Of a DNA stretch of 64,000 nucleotides, positions 1 through 12,256 are shown piece by piece. The position numbers and the translations under genes are program-made. Positions within the stretch are counted from its first letter, which is position 1, and every line of letters starts with the position of its first letter. Origin of the DNA: Odontocerum albicorne (lineage: Eukaryota; Arthropoda; Insecta; Trichoptera; Odontoceridae); assembly GCA_949825065.1 (NCBI GenBank), contig OX463854.1, positions 16,803,226 to 16,867,225 of the forward strand, written 5' to 3'. The notes beneath the pieces were generated by a model. It made no database searches, had not been told where the DNA came from, and saw only the letters and a program-made list of their open reading frames with translations.

Positions 1-3000
1 ATAATCAAAACATTCAAATCCTAATATTGAATTTTATTTCAGCACAAAAAAACAATGTTTATTTCAATGTTCATTTAAATTTAAGACTTATTAAATTGAA
101 AATATAAAAAAAAAACAGAATTAAGATTCTCATTTGAAAAAAAATTCTTATAAAAAAGGAAAATAAAATAAGTATGTACTATCGATCTGTCTTTGTCTAT
201 TATGTTGTTTTTAAATACATGAATTATTCAAATATGATGCATACTTTGATACTTTTTGATAGTATTTACCAAGTAATATTAAATATTAATATTTTTTTAA
301 ATGACTTAGTGGACAGCATCATTTTCCTCACATATTATTGAACTATAGAAAGTTTCTTCTCAGTGAGAACTTCTAGGATAAGACAAATTGTATGTGTAGG
401 AAATTTAAAAAAATATTTTTTATGCTTTAATTTTAACAATAATTTGAATATACGTGTATTGATTGCACCAGAAAGTGTATTTTTCACATAAGTAATATAT
501 ATATGTTAAGTAGATTAAACAAATCGATATACAATTTTTTACAGATAAAATGAAATTTCAATTAAGTAGTAAATGAAAATATTTTACAATAATGAAGGCA
601 CATTCGGCTCACAAGTGTTACATGCTAGACGAGTAAGTAACAAACATTTATTGTTGAGAGGAAGTTTTATAAGTATTACGTAAATATATTCCAGTAAGCA
701 TTTCAACATTTTTCACAACTGGCAAAATTCAGCATTGACGATCCATCTTCTGATGCTATTTCACATTCCCATTATCCATTGAACTAAGATTATTCTATTC
801 ACATATAGGTCAAAAATGCTCCCAGTTAACAGATATGGCAATATTTTTAAATGTGATAAAACTAATAGTTGTATTTTATAGAATATATTATTGCTCGATA
901 GAAAGGTTGACTTCAGCGGGAGATGGAGAACTATCCTGGACTACATAAAGTGGGGACGAGACTACCACTGTGCTCACTAAATCCCTTAACTCTTCAAGTC
1001 CGTATTCACGATACACTTTTTTACACTTATATTTAAAAGTAGTTCTATATACACAAATATTCTTGCGAGTGATATTTTATTCTTTTGGTTTAAATATTTA
1101 TTGAACACATTATAATACACTGGTTTATCATTTAATATATAAGCGGGGCGGAAGAACCAGTTATATGAAACCATAGAATTCTTGTACCAAAAGAAAATCA
1201 CTCAAAAAAGTTATTTTCTTTTTATTTTTATGTGATTATTTTCTCGAATTAACGTATAAATTTAACTATTATTAAAATTTACATTAAGGAGTAAGATATG
1301 CCAATAGAGCAACCTTGGAAAAATACAAATTACAAGATTTAACAATACCACATTAATCATTACCATATCAAAATTTGTGAAAAAATAAATAAAATTACAA
1401 CCTTAGAATTATTGGAATTCGTTAAAATTGACTAACAAAAATATCAGGTCATTTGAATCGTGTTAAAAATTTTCCATTTCCACATTGAAAAATGTAATAG
1501 TTTTGCCTTTATGTGTAATATGATATCTGGTTCCTAACGGTGAGAGAATAATTTATTTCTTTATATCACTCTGCATGTAATAATATTATCAAGGTTAAAG
1601 ATTTTTCAATATTTGCATACATAATTAGGCAATTTGAAAATAAAATTAAAAATGTGGCTCGCTTTTCATCCTGTATTTGGTTTTATCGACTCAATTTTAG
1701 AAGAGGATTAATTAAATATTAATAATAAAATTTTCAATAGTGTTACTCTCAAATATTTTATTCTATATAACAATTTAAAATAATAATTGATGGTGGTGAT
1801 GATAAAAACAAAAATATTGATTCTAACTTATTAAAAGGTCCTGTATTAAAAATAAATAATGAAAAAATTAATAATCTTAGTTTTCCAAATATTCACTTTA
1901 ACCTAAAAGTATTTAAAACAGACTAAATAAAGTTTATCGATACTTTTCAATTAAATTCATAGCATAAAATTAAAAAAATAGGTTTATCATTCACTGAGAA
2001 TTATTCAATAAAATACTATTGGATAATTTTTCACCTTTTCATATTTCATATTATGTACTGTACTATACTTTCATATTATGTACTGTGTTGCTATACGGCA
2101 CTTTGAAAATTTACATCAATGAATTATTTTAAGCTTTTTAATTGATCTTACAACACAGTATAGACACGCATATGCATATCCCCTAACTCGATTTGAGTGA
2201 TTTGATGTTCGCGCCAATACTGCACAGTTGTTTGGTGTCATTATTGTCACCCATGCTCAGTTTGTTTACATACAGCATTTTCACTATTCCAACAAAGTTC
2301 TACATTGAACAAATTACTAATGAATGGTATATTATGCTATAGAGAAACCCTTCGCAAAAAGATGAGTAAGTCAAAGAAGAAAATTTCTTTGATTTTTTTA
2401 TTTTATTACCTAAATAAACCAAGGTAATGCAAATGAAAAAATTCTAAATAATTAAGAATTTTGTGAACAATTCAAATACAATATTGCCTCAAATAAAGAA
2501 AACAGTTCAAGAATTAATGCAGTTTAACTTTCACACAAAAAAATAAGAATCTTTGTAATGCTGTCAGTCCTCGTCCTCCCATGCACTAGATGTGAGCGAG
2601 TATTGTCAATATGTGTTGTATACAACGACAAAATGTAAGCTAAAGCGGTTTTATGCCAAAGACTCAATAAATGAGGCCAAAGACAATGATGTCAACTAAA
2701 ATTGAATGATTACAAAGTTTGATAATTTAGATCCACTGATAATTTATTTATGCACTGTTTAATTTTATTTGTATTTATTTCAAGGATAGTAGAACAAAAT
2801 CTCAATATGTGTTGGAAAAAGTTAAATAACCTTTATTTTTTTCCTATGCAAATAAATATAACTGTGCTGTTTCTATACAGAGGTAGTCAGAGAAGATAGA
2901 GTACTAGATTTTTTAATTTAATCTTTGAATCTCGCTCTCAAAACAGCTAAATATTTGTTTTCTTTTGATTATTTTACATCCCATATAGTCCTTTCATATA

Positions 3001-3040
3001 GATTCTTCCATTTTTCAGACTCTTCATTTCAAATAATTTT
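1..3040. other. AT-rich intergenic DNA, no gene seen
   Basis: The stretch is very AT-rich with only chance open frames. A short imperfect direct repeat lies at about 2038-2090 (TCATATTATGTACTGT twice). A patch near 2560-2700 loosely resembles the SINE-like repeats elsewhere (AAAGACAATG motif), too weakly to annotate. Confidence 0.5.
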
Positions 3041-3044
3041 ATTT

Positions 3045-3340
3045 TAAAATCTCTGATTTGATCTTACTACACTTTTCTTAGTCTTGCACATCTCTTACAT
3101 TTCATTGTTGTGTCAATCTTTCGTAACCTATTTGTTTGACATGTTCATTAAAACTCCGCCCTATTACACATTTGCTCTTAGTACGTCTCTAATTAATTTA
3201 CATTGTATTCTGCAGTGTTACAGCACACCACATATTCCCGAGCATAAATGTTCGCTTTCCACGACATTTATACCACTTCATTCATTATTTTTCATGTCTA
3301 TTTTTTTTATCAAAATAGGTGTTAATAATATGTTGTGAAC
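3045..3340 (-). repeat. Decayed LINE 3' fragment
   Basis: Read on the minus strand, the segment near 3055-3095 (AAGACTAAGAAAAGTGTAGT and then AAGATC) matches the 'GRPRKVW' coding stretch of the LINE 3' fragments at about 14.9, 30.7 and 46.3 kb. No frame is intact. The 84-residue plus-strand open frame here is a shadow. Confidence 0.4.
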
Positions 3341-3682
3341 CATTATTTAGGCAGATCTTGTTATTATAAAATTGAGTACAAGGCTTTTAACACTCCATTG
3401 ACTTAGTTTTCTATCACAACACCACATTAACATTTCTAGTACATCTCCATTACCCAAAAAACATATCCAATTCTTGATCAATTTCTATGGATTTTTATTT
3501 TAATACTTGATATTTGTGATTACATGAAAAAAAATCAAAATAAAATTTATTCTTCTATCTATACAACTTTATATGTTATTTACAAATATCAATGATTTAT
3601 TATAATTAAAAGAGATGTTTATAAATCATTTTATATTCAATGTCATTAATTGAAATAATGCAAAAAACATAAGCTCACTTAA

Positions 3683-4322
3683 CACGTTCACTGCGTCGAA
3701 CACGGCTCCCGTATCCATACAAATATTGCAGCCACGCGTTGAAGACGGGAGTCGTGTTCATGTCATCTTTACCATGCATTGAATCGAAAATATTACAGCG
3801 ATAATATATAATAAAAGTTTTTCGCTTTATAAAAAATATAATCCCTGTTTTGAACTATTTCGTAAATATATATATATACGTAGTGTAAAAAATAGTGAAT
3901 TGTGATAGTGTGTGTATCTTGTACTTAGTTCAAATTATGAAACTAACGTTTTTATTATCTCAGTTATTTTGTGTACATTTTCAACTTGAAGAAGTAAATC
4001 GATAAAGTTCAACGGCTGTAAAACAAAAGAGAAATAGAAAAAAAGGTAAGAATGATTTTCTTGAAAATAAATACAGAATAAGCGTGTGGTGTGCACGCAC
4101 ATTTAGTTCGCTCGGCCTTGAATGTTTAGTGCACTCATAAACGTCTCCCGATAAGGATTCGTTGCCGGTTTCATGTGTTTTGAAGACGCGAAGGAATACA
4201 CTTGTATATGATGTTTAAATAGAAAGTAGAATTTGATTTTTAACAAAGTTATGGGTTTTCAAAAATTCGCAAATTTCCAGCATCTCTGTATGACATTAAG
4301 TATTTTATACACAGTGAACGTG
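3683..4322. mobile_element. TTAA-flanked MITE, piggyBac type, 640 bp
   Basis: The element is bounded by TTAA at 3679-3682 and 4323-4326. The terminal inverted repeat CACGTTCACTG is exact over 11 bases at both ends. A TTAA duplication is the hallmark of piggyBac superfamily insertion. Inside the left end is a subterminal inverted repeat (ACACGGCTCCCGT at about 3700 and ACGGGAGTCGTGT at about 3747). There is no transposase frame, so it is non-autonomous. It sits about 0.9 kb beyond the stop of the homeobox gene. Confidence 0.72.
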
Positions 4323-4326
4323 TTAA

Positions 4327-5196
4327 AACAAAACAAAAAAAATATAATTTATTATTTAATCCTTAAGAAAAAATATGCACACAAAGTGGATATAAAGGAA
4401 TGACCATTAGGCATGTATTATGATCATGAATTTCAATGTAAAAGTGTATTTTTTCATAAAAAAGGTTTTTTCGTCAGTTCATATTTCTATGAAAAATATA
4501 CTCTACATTCATTAAAATTAGGGTACTCATTGCATACATTTTTTTTTATCACATTGCACCCAAACCAACAGATATAATACAAACCAATGTTCAAAAAACA
4601 CAAAAATTTTGTATTGAATTTCAACAATTATGAAATCTTAGAAAAATAGTTAACCTTAAAATTCTGATGTTTGCACTCAGCCTTGTTAATAGCGATATTT
4701 TCACAATATGATAAAATTTAATATCATAATCAAAAGTAAGTTTATAATGTGGTAATGTCAATCATTATTATTTATATAATATTCAATTATGTCCCACAGG
4801 CGAGATTCTTAATAGAAATAATACAAAGGTCGGAACAGTGGCACATGACTGTTATCAACCATACGTGTTCATAAAAATTCACTTTGATGTCTTTGTCTGG
4901 TCACATAAGTTTGATCACAGGAATAAATGGCTCGAAGACTGAATAATATTGCGTTCCAAATACCGAGTCAAAATCACCATGTCTACTTCCACCGTGACAT
5001 TTCCTTTCCCATACAGAGAGCTTGAGGTGAACCGACCTTTGTAACAAATATTCACATGCACACTACATACACACTCTTGAGGAACTCACTTCCGCCACAA
5101 CGTACTTCAGATAGCGATTAATACGGGACGGTGTGTGAAAGTCGTCAGCAGACAACATACATTATATTACATTACGGGGGAGATGTTCAGTATATC
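4327..5196 (-). other. 3' flank / probable 3' UTR of the homeobox gene
   Basis: No coding frame was found. On the minus strand this follows directly after the stop codon at 5197, so at least its upper part should be 3' UTR. Several TTTATT words (AATAAA on the minus strand) occur, for example near 4350, but none stands out as the poly(A) signal. Confidence 0.45.
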
Positions 5197-5421
5197 CTAA
5201 ACTTGCACTTCCTCTTGTTCTTTTTCTCGCTGGCGCACAGCAACAGCAGTCTCCACGAGAAGGTAGAGACATTTGAACTTGTCTCGGTCCGTGTTGGGGC
5301 CAGGCTGGGAGGCTGCCTGCTGCCGCGGGGAGGGGGAAGAGGGCTGCATCGCAGGGGAGGGGGGAGTAGGCGGCGGTGATGACGGTAAGCGTGGTGGGGA
5401 GGGGGGTCGCGCTGGCATCAC
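5197..5421 (-). CDS. achi: TGIF homeobox gene, terminal coding exon
   Basis: This is the last coding exon. The acceptor ATAATTTTAG precedes VMPARPPSPPRLP in phase 0, then a Pro/Ser-rich block and a Gln-rich patch, then a conserved-looking helix (DRDKFKCLYLLVETAVAVRQ, then REKEQEEVQV) and stop TAG at 5199-5197. The FKCLYLLVETAV stretch resembles the C-terminal segment of TGIF proteins, a corepressor-contact region in vertebrate TGIF. The complementary strand is also open here because of base composition; I treat that as a shadow. The 3' UTR continues below 5197, and I could not place a single convincing poly(A) site. Confidence 0.87.
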   Translation of the reverse strand: MMPARPPSPPRLPSSPPPTPPSPAMQPSSPSPRQQAASQPGPNTDRDKFKCLYLLVETAVAVRQREKEQEEVQV

Positions 5422-6177
5422 CTAAAATTATAATTCATTGATAAGACTCACTCAAATTAATAACACAACTTAAATATAAAAATGTTCAAAATGACCATAT
5501 AAACCAGACAGTTACAGGGAAAGTGACATGAAAAAAAGCACACTAAGTTATTGATAGTGGTTTTTGTCTAAGAATACTCATCTGATAACAATTATGGAGT
5601 TTCTTGAAAACTCACTAAATCATAATGATTGACAGTGTAGAAGCATGTTTTTCAAAATCTCATTCAAGCCACAAGAGCTGTAGGAAAAACCTGCAGTATA
5701 ACAGAAAGCATTATAACCGGTGAGTTCTTCAGGTTAAGAACCTCTTTTCCAGTGGTTCTCAACCAGAATACACGATTGATAAGGCCAAAGACAATCTCGT
5801 AGCCTGGCTTTAAATCTCTTTAACTTGTCTTCATAACCAATTCAAATATGTTGAATAGCACATGAATAAATGTTCTTATGTACCCATATAGATTAAACTT
5901 GGTAGGGAATTTTTTTTTTACAAATTACCAAGTGTATATTTTATTTCTTTTGAAAAGAAAAAATCTTAAATCCTAAAAAAAATATTAAACTAAATAATTT
6001 TTGTGCATTACACATTACTGAGATTTATTTTTCAAATACTTTTTTCAAATCAATTTTTGAATAACCTGAAGCTTAGATACTTCAAATAATTTTTTTCTTT
6101 TATGCATTTAATTAACAATAAACATTTTTAACACCAAATTTTCTACAATGACTACTTGAAAAAAATAAAAAAAATAC

Positions 6178-6225
6178 CTCAACTTTGGGTTGTTTGCGAG
6201 GAGAAGGAACAAACAGGGGAGGGAG
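6178..6225 (-). CDS. achi: TGIF homeobox gene, 48-base micro-exon
   Basis: A 16-codon exon, phase 0 at both ends, encodes LPPLFVPSPRKQPKVE. The minus-strand acceptor GATGTCCTCAG (6227-6226) and donor GAG|GTATTT (6177-6176) fit the consensus. It is a GC-rich island in a strongly AT-rich intron. Like the neighbouring 57-base exon it is a cassette-sized multiple of three, so alternative inclusion is possible. The sequence does not show whether that happens. Confidence 0.7.
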
Positions 6226-7074
6226 CTGAGGACATCGGGATGGAACAAATTGCAAAATTTTTTAATTATTCATAAGTTGTACAGTTTAAAATGTATAAAT
6301 CATATCAAACTTTTGTATGTTTTTTTAATTGATATCAATTAAATATGTGTATTTTGTAAATTACTTATTTCTTTTATTTAATTTGGCTTTCAATAATTCA
6401 ACACATTTTTCTTTGATTTTAATAATCCTACACAAATAAATATTATCATACTGTTTTTACCCTGGTTGGTTATAATTAAGACTCAAGACACCAAAAATTA
6501 AGTATATTTTTTAAGGATTCTATGGTAAAAGATTGCATGCAAAAAAGGCATTCTATTCCATACTTTTATCACACATCTTTGTGTCGGTCAAACCCAACAG
6601 TTGCGAGTGAGCTAATGCCAATTTTTCAAGAGAAAGAACTTACAAACATCCGTGAGGTCACGGCCAAGGGATAATGCAAAAGTTAATACTTAGTAGCCAT
6701 AGGAGGTAGAGAAAATAATATGTTTTTGAATAACACATGTTTGGGAATCCGAAAAGCATATGGGTAGCTTTGTTGACATTTTTTATCAAGCTATGTTAGT
6801 TTTTATTGGCTTAACAGTTGAAGTTAGAACCTATCAAGTGACAGCATTTTTTGAAAGCTTCAATTTTATTAGTTGCCCACATATTAAAAAAGTGTGAAAT
6901 TAGAATATGATAGATTTGACAAATTTCACACCCGTTTTATTTTTGCATATTAGCACTTACTGTGAAGTTTAAAATATTTTACATTTATATCAACATTTTA
7001 TTAAGCATGTTTCAAAGAATTATTAAATGCAAAAATAATTTTACTAGACAAAAAGGAGCATGATAATAGTTATA

Positions 7075-8319
7075 CTACGTGTGTGGATCAAATATAAAAG
7101 AGACTTTTGTTTTAGAGTGCGTAATTTTAAACAGAGCGCGGCCACCTCGGCAGACTCTGTAATTAGTATGACACATGATGTCTATGAAAGAGGTGCATCC
7201 GTCGATTGCGGAACACATAATTATCGAGAAACTTGGTCGTGAGGATGAAAAACTGGCCAAAATTTTAAAAAAAATCTGCAGACTGACGGCACAGTTCGGG
7301 GATCAAACACTGTCAAAGCCCCGTGTGTTTGCCTGGCATAGAGTTCATGAAAGGCCGTGATAGGGTCAAAAACGAGAGTCATGATAGTCGTCCATGAACG
7401 AGCATTACCGAACAGAACATTAACACCATTGGTTATCTTCTGGAAGGCGACCAACGTTTGACGGTTTCCGAAATTTGTTCTGAGATAAGAATAAGTTATG
7501 AGAACACTCAATCCATAATCACAAAGGACCTAGGATTCCGTAAAGTGTCTGCTCGATGGGACCCACGTCTTTTGACTGCAGAACAAAAGTTGACACGTTT
7601 GCACGTGTGTGCGGCTCTTGACGTGGTTTGTACAAGAATGGAACGCATTTTTGAGCCGCATCGTTACCTGCGATAGTTGGGTACACCAATACATGCCCAA
7701 ATCGAAACAAGCCAGCCAGCATGGAGTGGAGAAAGAAGGATGAGGCAGCCCCTGTGAAAGCCAAGACTCAGCTGTCAGCTGGTAAGCTGCTTGTGACCGT
7801 TACGGTATTTTGCACATGGATTTTTTGCATGATCGTTGTACCATAAATGCGGCATACTACTGCGAGCTTTTGAGTGAAGTTAATTTTGCTTACTGATGCA
7901 AAAGACGTGACCAATCGATACGAGAAGTAATTCTTCTCCATGAAAACATGAGGCCCCATACTGCAGGTGTAACATACGAACAATTGTAGGAAATAAGTTG
8001 GACACGACTGGAACACCCTCCCTATAGCCCTGAATCTATCGCCCTGTGACTTTTATCTCTTTTGACAACTGAAAGAAGCTCTGGGAGGCAAATGATTCAA
8101 CAATGGCGATGGAGTAGAGGGGTTTGTGCACAATTGGCTGCTGACACAACCCACTTCTTTTTACGATGACGGGATAAAAGAACTACAGATCCGCTGGAAA
8201 AAATAAATTTCTAAAGCAGGAGATTATGTAGAAAAATTATGTGTACTTCGTCTTTTTCTTTCTGCAAATAAAAAAATTAAAACAAAAAAGTCTCTTTTAT
8301 AATTGATCCACTCTCGTAG
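7075..8319 (+). mobile_element. Decayed mariner-like element, 1.25 kb
   Basis: Terminal inverted repeats begin CTACG.G.GTGGATCAA and continue with TATAAAAGAGACTTTT, flanked by TA at 7073-7074 and 8320-8321. It lies in the intron between the 57- and 48-base exons of the homeobox gene, opposite in orientation. Inside, a transposase is readable only in pieces: FGDQTLSKPRVFAWHR (HTH region, about 7300), SEICSEIRIS and DLGFRKVSARWDPRLLT (second HTH to linker, about 7460-7580), VHQYMPKSK (after the first catalytic Asp) and a PDLAPCDF-like piece near 8040. Stops and frameshifts break all frames. Confidence 0.8.
7175..8205 (+). pseudogene. Broken mariner transposase
   Basis: This is the coding remnant of the element at 7075-8319. 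The N-terminal HTH, the WxPRLLT linker (WDPRLLT here) and scattered catalytic-domain pieces follow in order but in all three frames, with stops between them. The first Asp motif appears as TCDSWVHQY, with the usual DETW altered, so the protein cannot be active. It belongs to the Tc1/mariner superfamily; the subfamily was not determined. Confidence 0.7.
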
Positions 8320-8463
8320 TATATATAATATTTTTTTAATGAGGCTACACAAAAAAAATCTTGATAAAAATTACTAAAAACAAAATCTGGTTCTGTCATA
8401 TAATTTGTTGATTTCAACAACAGATTTTTGATATCAAATTAAAACATAAGAAAAATGTATTAC

Positions 8464-8520
8464 CATGATGTGAGGACGGAAGCAAGGAAGAGGTGCAAAT
8501 TTTTGGGGTTTGGATGGTTT
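8464..8520 (-). CDS. achi: TGIF homeobox gene, 57-base micro-exon
   Basis: A 19-codon exon, phase 0 at both ends, encodes KPSKPQKFAPLPCFRPHIM. The acceptor is ATCCTTCTAG (8522-8521) and the donor is ATG|GTAATA (8463-8462) on the minus strand. It was called because it is bounded by good splice sites, keeps the frame with both neighbours and is GC-richer than the flanking intron. Being a multiple of three, it could be skipped without a frameshift. The length is too short for homology to be decisive. Confidence 0.7.
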
Positions 8521-8689
8521 CTAGAAGGATACAAGATTATATTAGGAAAAATAATAATTTTCAACTTAAAATCACTTAACGTAAAATCAGAATAAAAAAC
8601 TATATTTGCTAAAAAAAATTAACCATGTTTAAATATAAACAAATGTCTTTCACATTCATTTTAATAATAAAAAGAATAAAAACGATCGC

Positions 8690-8760
8690 CATACTTGAAG
8701 GAAGGATTTGAACCCACTATTTTCATCTAAGCCGATATTCCTTTTGCTATTGTTTAATAT
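8690..8760 (-). repeat. Possible tRNA-like/SINE head remnant
   Basis: On the minus strand a B-box-like word GGGTTCAAATCCTTCC follows GGCTTAGATGAAAATAGT, loosely like an A box. There is no cloverleaf and no clear repeat partner. Weak. Confidence 0.2.
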
Positions 8761-9373
8761 TTTCTTAAAATAAATGTAAGATGAAATATTTCAAAATTTA
8801 TTGACTGCCAGTTTTGCTTTTCATTATTAAAAAGGCTGATTTTTAACTAACCATTTTTTTGGTATGTAATTAATTGAATGCATCTGGTTCAGCCATTGAA
8901 ATTTTAGTAATGGTGGGTTTTTCGGTGGTTTATGGCTTTGGTCAAGAGTATGACTAATAATAAATTAGATTGTGCAATAATAATGAAAGCTGCAAAATAA
9001 CACCAATAATAATAGAGGCAGCAAGTAGTAAAAATAGACGAAGGGGTCTTATATACAAAGTGTGAGAGTGAGAATAGGAAGTTGTATTATCAACCCTTTG
9101 CAATCACATTAAAAACTGTTAAGTATTAAATGTATCTTTTTTGAAGATTTTCATAAATTTTAAATAGAGTAAAACTTTGATATAACGGACTAATTCGGGC
9201 GAGGGGGTGTCCGTTATAAATTTCCGAATGTGTATGTTAAAAAATTGACAAATTAGTTAGTTTACCGGTTTTTACTTATGCAGATACGTTTGTGTAGTTA
9301 AAATTAATGTGACTTTGTGGCAGATATTTTGAGGCATGTATGATGCCAAAAGGAAAATTAAAATGTACATTAC

Positions 9374-9539
9374 CTGCACACGAGGATGTTTGCGGGGTGC
9401 ATCTCCCCCTCCCCCAACGCCAGAGAGCAGCGGGTGGGGCAGCTGAGGCAGGTGAGCGAGTTGAGGGTGTGCGGCTGCCCAGTAAGGGGCTGTTCCTAGG
9501 GCCTCGCTCACTGGGACAGGGACTGCCTCTGAACTTGAC
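9374..9539 (-). CDS. achi: TGIF homeobox gene, internal exon (Ser/Pro/Leu-rich linker)
   Basis: This is a 166-base exon between a TTTCAG acceptor (9541-9540) and a donor CAG|GTAATG (9373-9372) on the minus strand. With the two bases left by the previous exon it reads RSSSEAVPVPVSEALGTAPYW, then a His/Pro/Leu stretch (HPQLAHLPQLPHPLL), a Gly run and APRKHPRVQ. It ends in phase 0. There is no known fold. In TGIF proteins this region is a low-complexity segment between the homeodomain and the C-terminal interaction region. A different frame is also open across it but does not connect in phase with its neighbours. Confidence 0.82.
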
Positions 9540-9604
9540 CTGAAACATCATTCCAAAAATATAAACCATAAACATACTTCCTTACCATCATCCACTACTA
9601 CAAG

Positions 9605-9800
9605 CCTCAGAGGTTACATTGGACTGGGCACTTGAAAAAGATGGAGAATACAATAGAACCTTAGTCAATTTACAACGGTGGCTAATAAGACCAAGGAAAA
9701 TGTAGAATTAAGGAAGATTGTTGAACACTAGGAGTTGGAATCTGAAGGATTTTAACATGGAAGAGAGACATCTGGAGAGCTGTTGTCATCAGAACAAAAC
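9605..9800 (+). repeat. Decayed LINE 3' coding fragment
   Basis: Broken frames read RLHWTGHLKKMENTIEP, then a degraded RPRK-like stretch, then KRDIWRAVV. This is the typical order at the C-terminus of RTE/CR1-like endonuclease-reverse transcriptases (RW.GH...RM, GRPRK, DR..WR..V). It lies just outside the 9539 exon border, in the intron, on the opposite strand. Confidence 0.45.
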
Positions 9801-10199
9801 ATGTGATTAGTCATTGCGTTGTAGATGTATGTATACATATAAATTTATTTCTCAGGCGCTATCAGTCCAAAAACACTAAGTACTATTTTGAAGAAGAAAA
9901 AACTGTTTAAAAAGCAACTTATTTTACTTGATAGGATTCTATGTGATTCTAGATTGGTCCACAGCTTAGCACTTCACATCCTGCTACCTCAAGTCAAAAG
10001 CAATTGTCTGTATAAAGGACATTCATAGATAAGGTGATATTATTTTTATGTATTCCAAGAGTCACATTATCACTCAAATGTTAAAAAAGCAGAGGGTAAA
10101 ATTAAAACAACCCAATTCATAGATCTGTATATAGTACCCACCATAAAATAATAAAAGGAAATAATTTGTTTTAATTCAACAAAATTCAATTGCCTGGCG

Positions 10200-10600
10200 A
10201 GGTTTTCCATGTATACATACATACATACCATAATAAGGGTAGCCAGAAAAGAGAGTGCCAGACTTTCTTATCGCGACACATCTTTCACCTCTTCTATATC
10301 CATACACCTTCTCATACAGCTCTTACGATTCTTCGGACTTTTTACATGTCCTTTCAAAATATCATACACGTGATCCAACCATACTTTCCTTAGTCTTCCT
10401 CTACTACGCCCTACACTCACATTTGCACTGTGTGTTTTGTTAGTCTTACTTCACTCATTCGTTTCACATGCCCAAATCATCTCAGAGTGTTCTTTATCTT
10501 ATTCAATACATCAGCCTGAAGATCACATTCATCCTTAATCATTTTCTACATCCATGTTTCGCTCTACAGTATTAAATAGCTCGGCAAGTTTTTCAAACTG
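10200..10600 (-). repeat. LINE 3' end fragment
   Basis: Minus-strand copy of the LINE whose 3' ends also lie at 14.5-15.1, 30.7 and 46 kb. Read on the minus strand it carries a degraded GRPRK-coding segment (about 10390), AATATTTTGAAA, ATGGATATAGAAGAGG and GTATGTATGTATACATG at the terminal simple repeat. No intact frame. Confidence 0.65.
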
Positions 10601-10964
10601 GCAACCTGTATCTAATAGACCACTTGAATACTACAGTCGCATAATTAAATAAAATAATAATATTCACAAAAATAAAAGGTGATCAGATGCCACATTTTTG
10701 ATTCAAAATAAATCTATGATGAACTTACCCTCTGGAAGCAGGGTGATTTTCCTTATCATTAGTGCCATAACGAATAACCGATTGCCACACTGAAGGATCA
10801 TATTTGACTTCCTCTTCACTCGGCGTTGAGCTGGAATATTCTTCTTGTTCCTCATCACTTCTGTAACAAATAAATTCATCTTAAATCTGTGCATCGACCA
10901 ATACAAAAAGACAAGTTTTCGAAAGAAATATAATGTCTCTTAATATTCAACCATTTGAATACTA

Positions 10965-12254
10965 TTGGGAGTACAAATTAGTTGGGTCCGTTTCCAAAAG
11001 ATGGCTCTGGCTCTTATGAATGGTTCATAGTGACAGCCAATTTTGGCGGTTTCAGAGAGGTTCGGCATCTGCCAATAATATTCAGTTTATATCGCTTTGA
11101 GTTTCATGCAAAAACCTTGTTTTGTACAGTGTTGAAAATGTCGAATTTTGTGTTAACCAAGCAGCATTTGCGGGAGGTTTTAATTTTCTGCTTTAATTGA
11201 AAGAAAAGTGCAGTTGAAGCCCATCGAATGCTTGTCGAAGTTTATGGTGACGCTGCTCCAACTGATAAATCATGTAGGGAATGGTTTCCAAGGATGGAGA
11301 TTTCAGCGTCGAAGACAAGCCTCGTTCTGGACAGCCAAAAAAATTCGAGGACAAAGAATTAGAGGCATTACTCGAAGAAGATCAGAGTCAAACGCAAGAG
11401 GAGCTTGCAGAATCATTGGGAGTGACTCAACAAGCTGTTTCAGTACGATTGAGAGCCATAGGAATGATTCAAAAACAAGGAAATTGGGTGCCTTATGAAC
11501 TGAAACCGAGAGACGTTGAAAGGCGATTTTTCACTTGCGAGCAGCTGATTCAAAGGCAACAAAGAAAAGGTTTTTTGCATTGGATTGTAACTGGAGATGA
11601 GAAGTGGATATTCTACGACAACCCCAAGAAAAAATACTACGCTAAGCCCGGTCAATCGTTGCCATCGACCTCAACATCAACACCAAAACCGAACATACAT
11701 GGTTCGAAGATCATGCTCTGTATCTGGTGGGACCAAAGGGGTGTTGTTTACTATGAGGTGCTGAAACTTGGCGATTCCATTACGGGCGATCGGTATCGGC
11801 TACAATTAATTTGTTTGAGCCGTGCATTGCGAGAAAAACGGCCGGAATACGAGCAAAGACATGATAAAGTTATTCTTCTTCATGACAACGCTCGGCCTCA
11901 TGTCGCAAAAGTCGTAAAAAAATATTTGGAAACGCTCAAATGGGATGTTTTACCGCACCCGCCGTATTCCCCGGACATTGCTCCTTCTGATAACTGGTTG
12001 TTCCGAAGGATGCAGCACGATTTGGCAGGTCACCCGTTCACTTCTTTCCTAGAAACCGAAAATTGGCTCCAAATTTGGATCGCCTCAAAAGACGAGTCAT
12101 TTTTTCGAGATGGAATTCGAAAATTGCCTGAGAGTTGGGAAAAAGGAGTAGCCAGCGATGGACAATACTTTAATTGATCTGTTCATTCATTTTGTTTAGA
12201 AGTAAATGCATTTTTGAACACAAAAAAACGGACCGAACTAATTTGTACACCCAA
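10965..12254 (+). mobile_element. mariner element, 1,290 bp, nearly complete
   Basis: Terminal inverted repeats TTGGG(A/T)GTACAAATTAGTT continue to GGTCCGTTT, with TA at 10963-10964 and 12255-12256. The transposase is mostly open (see the entry at 11139-12177). It is inserted at the edge of a Tc1-like remnant that continues from 12257, inside a homeobox-gene intron and opposite to the gene. Confidence 0.92.
11139..12177 (+). pseudogene. mariner transposase with two N-terminal breaks
   Basis: The frame begins at ATG 11139 (MSNFVLTKQHLREVL) and hits TGA at about 11198, after LIFCFN. It resumes (KKSAVEAHRMLVEVYGDAAP) and shifts frame at about 11280, where the usual linker between REWF and KDGDF is shortened. 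From 11281 to 12177 it is open: HTH2 (QEELAESLGVTQQAVSVRL), WVPYEL, then VTGDEKWIFY (first Asp), LLHDNARPH (second Asp) and YSPDIAPSDNWLF (third Asp). Thirty-four residues separate the second and third Asp, the DD34D spacing of mariners. It ends ASDGQYFN. The third motif has NWLF where YHLF is usual. It is of the irritans/mellifera type by feel. The catalytic triad is kept, but the two N-terminal lesions should prevent a full protein. Confidence 0.88.
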
Positions 12255-12256
12255 TA

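Noticed and set aside
5131..5379. 82-codon plus-strand frame over the terminal homeobox exon
   Set aside because: It is the shadow of the minus-strand exon; the minus reading joins in phase with five other exons and has the conserved C-terminus.
5745..5775. hAT end (CAGTGGTTCTCAACC)
   Set aside because: A single end without partner, duplication or transposase; too short to annotate as an element.
9170..9250. pogo/Tigger end (TTTGATATAACGGA, TCCGTTATAAATTT)
   Set aside because: The resemblance is short and no second end or transposase was seen.
9276..9575. 99-codon minus frame through the 166-base exon
   Set aside because: It does not connect in phase with the exon at 18900; the alternative frame does on both sides.
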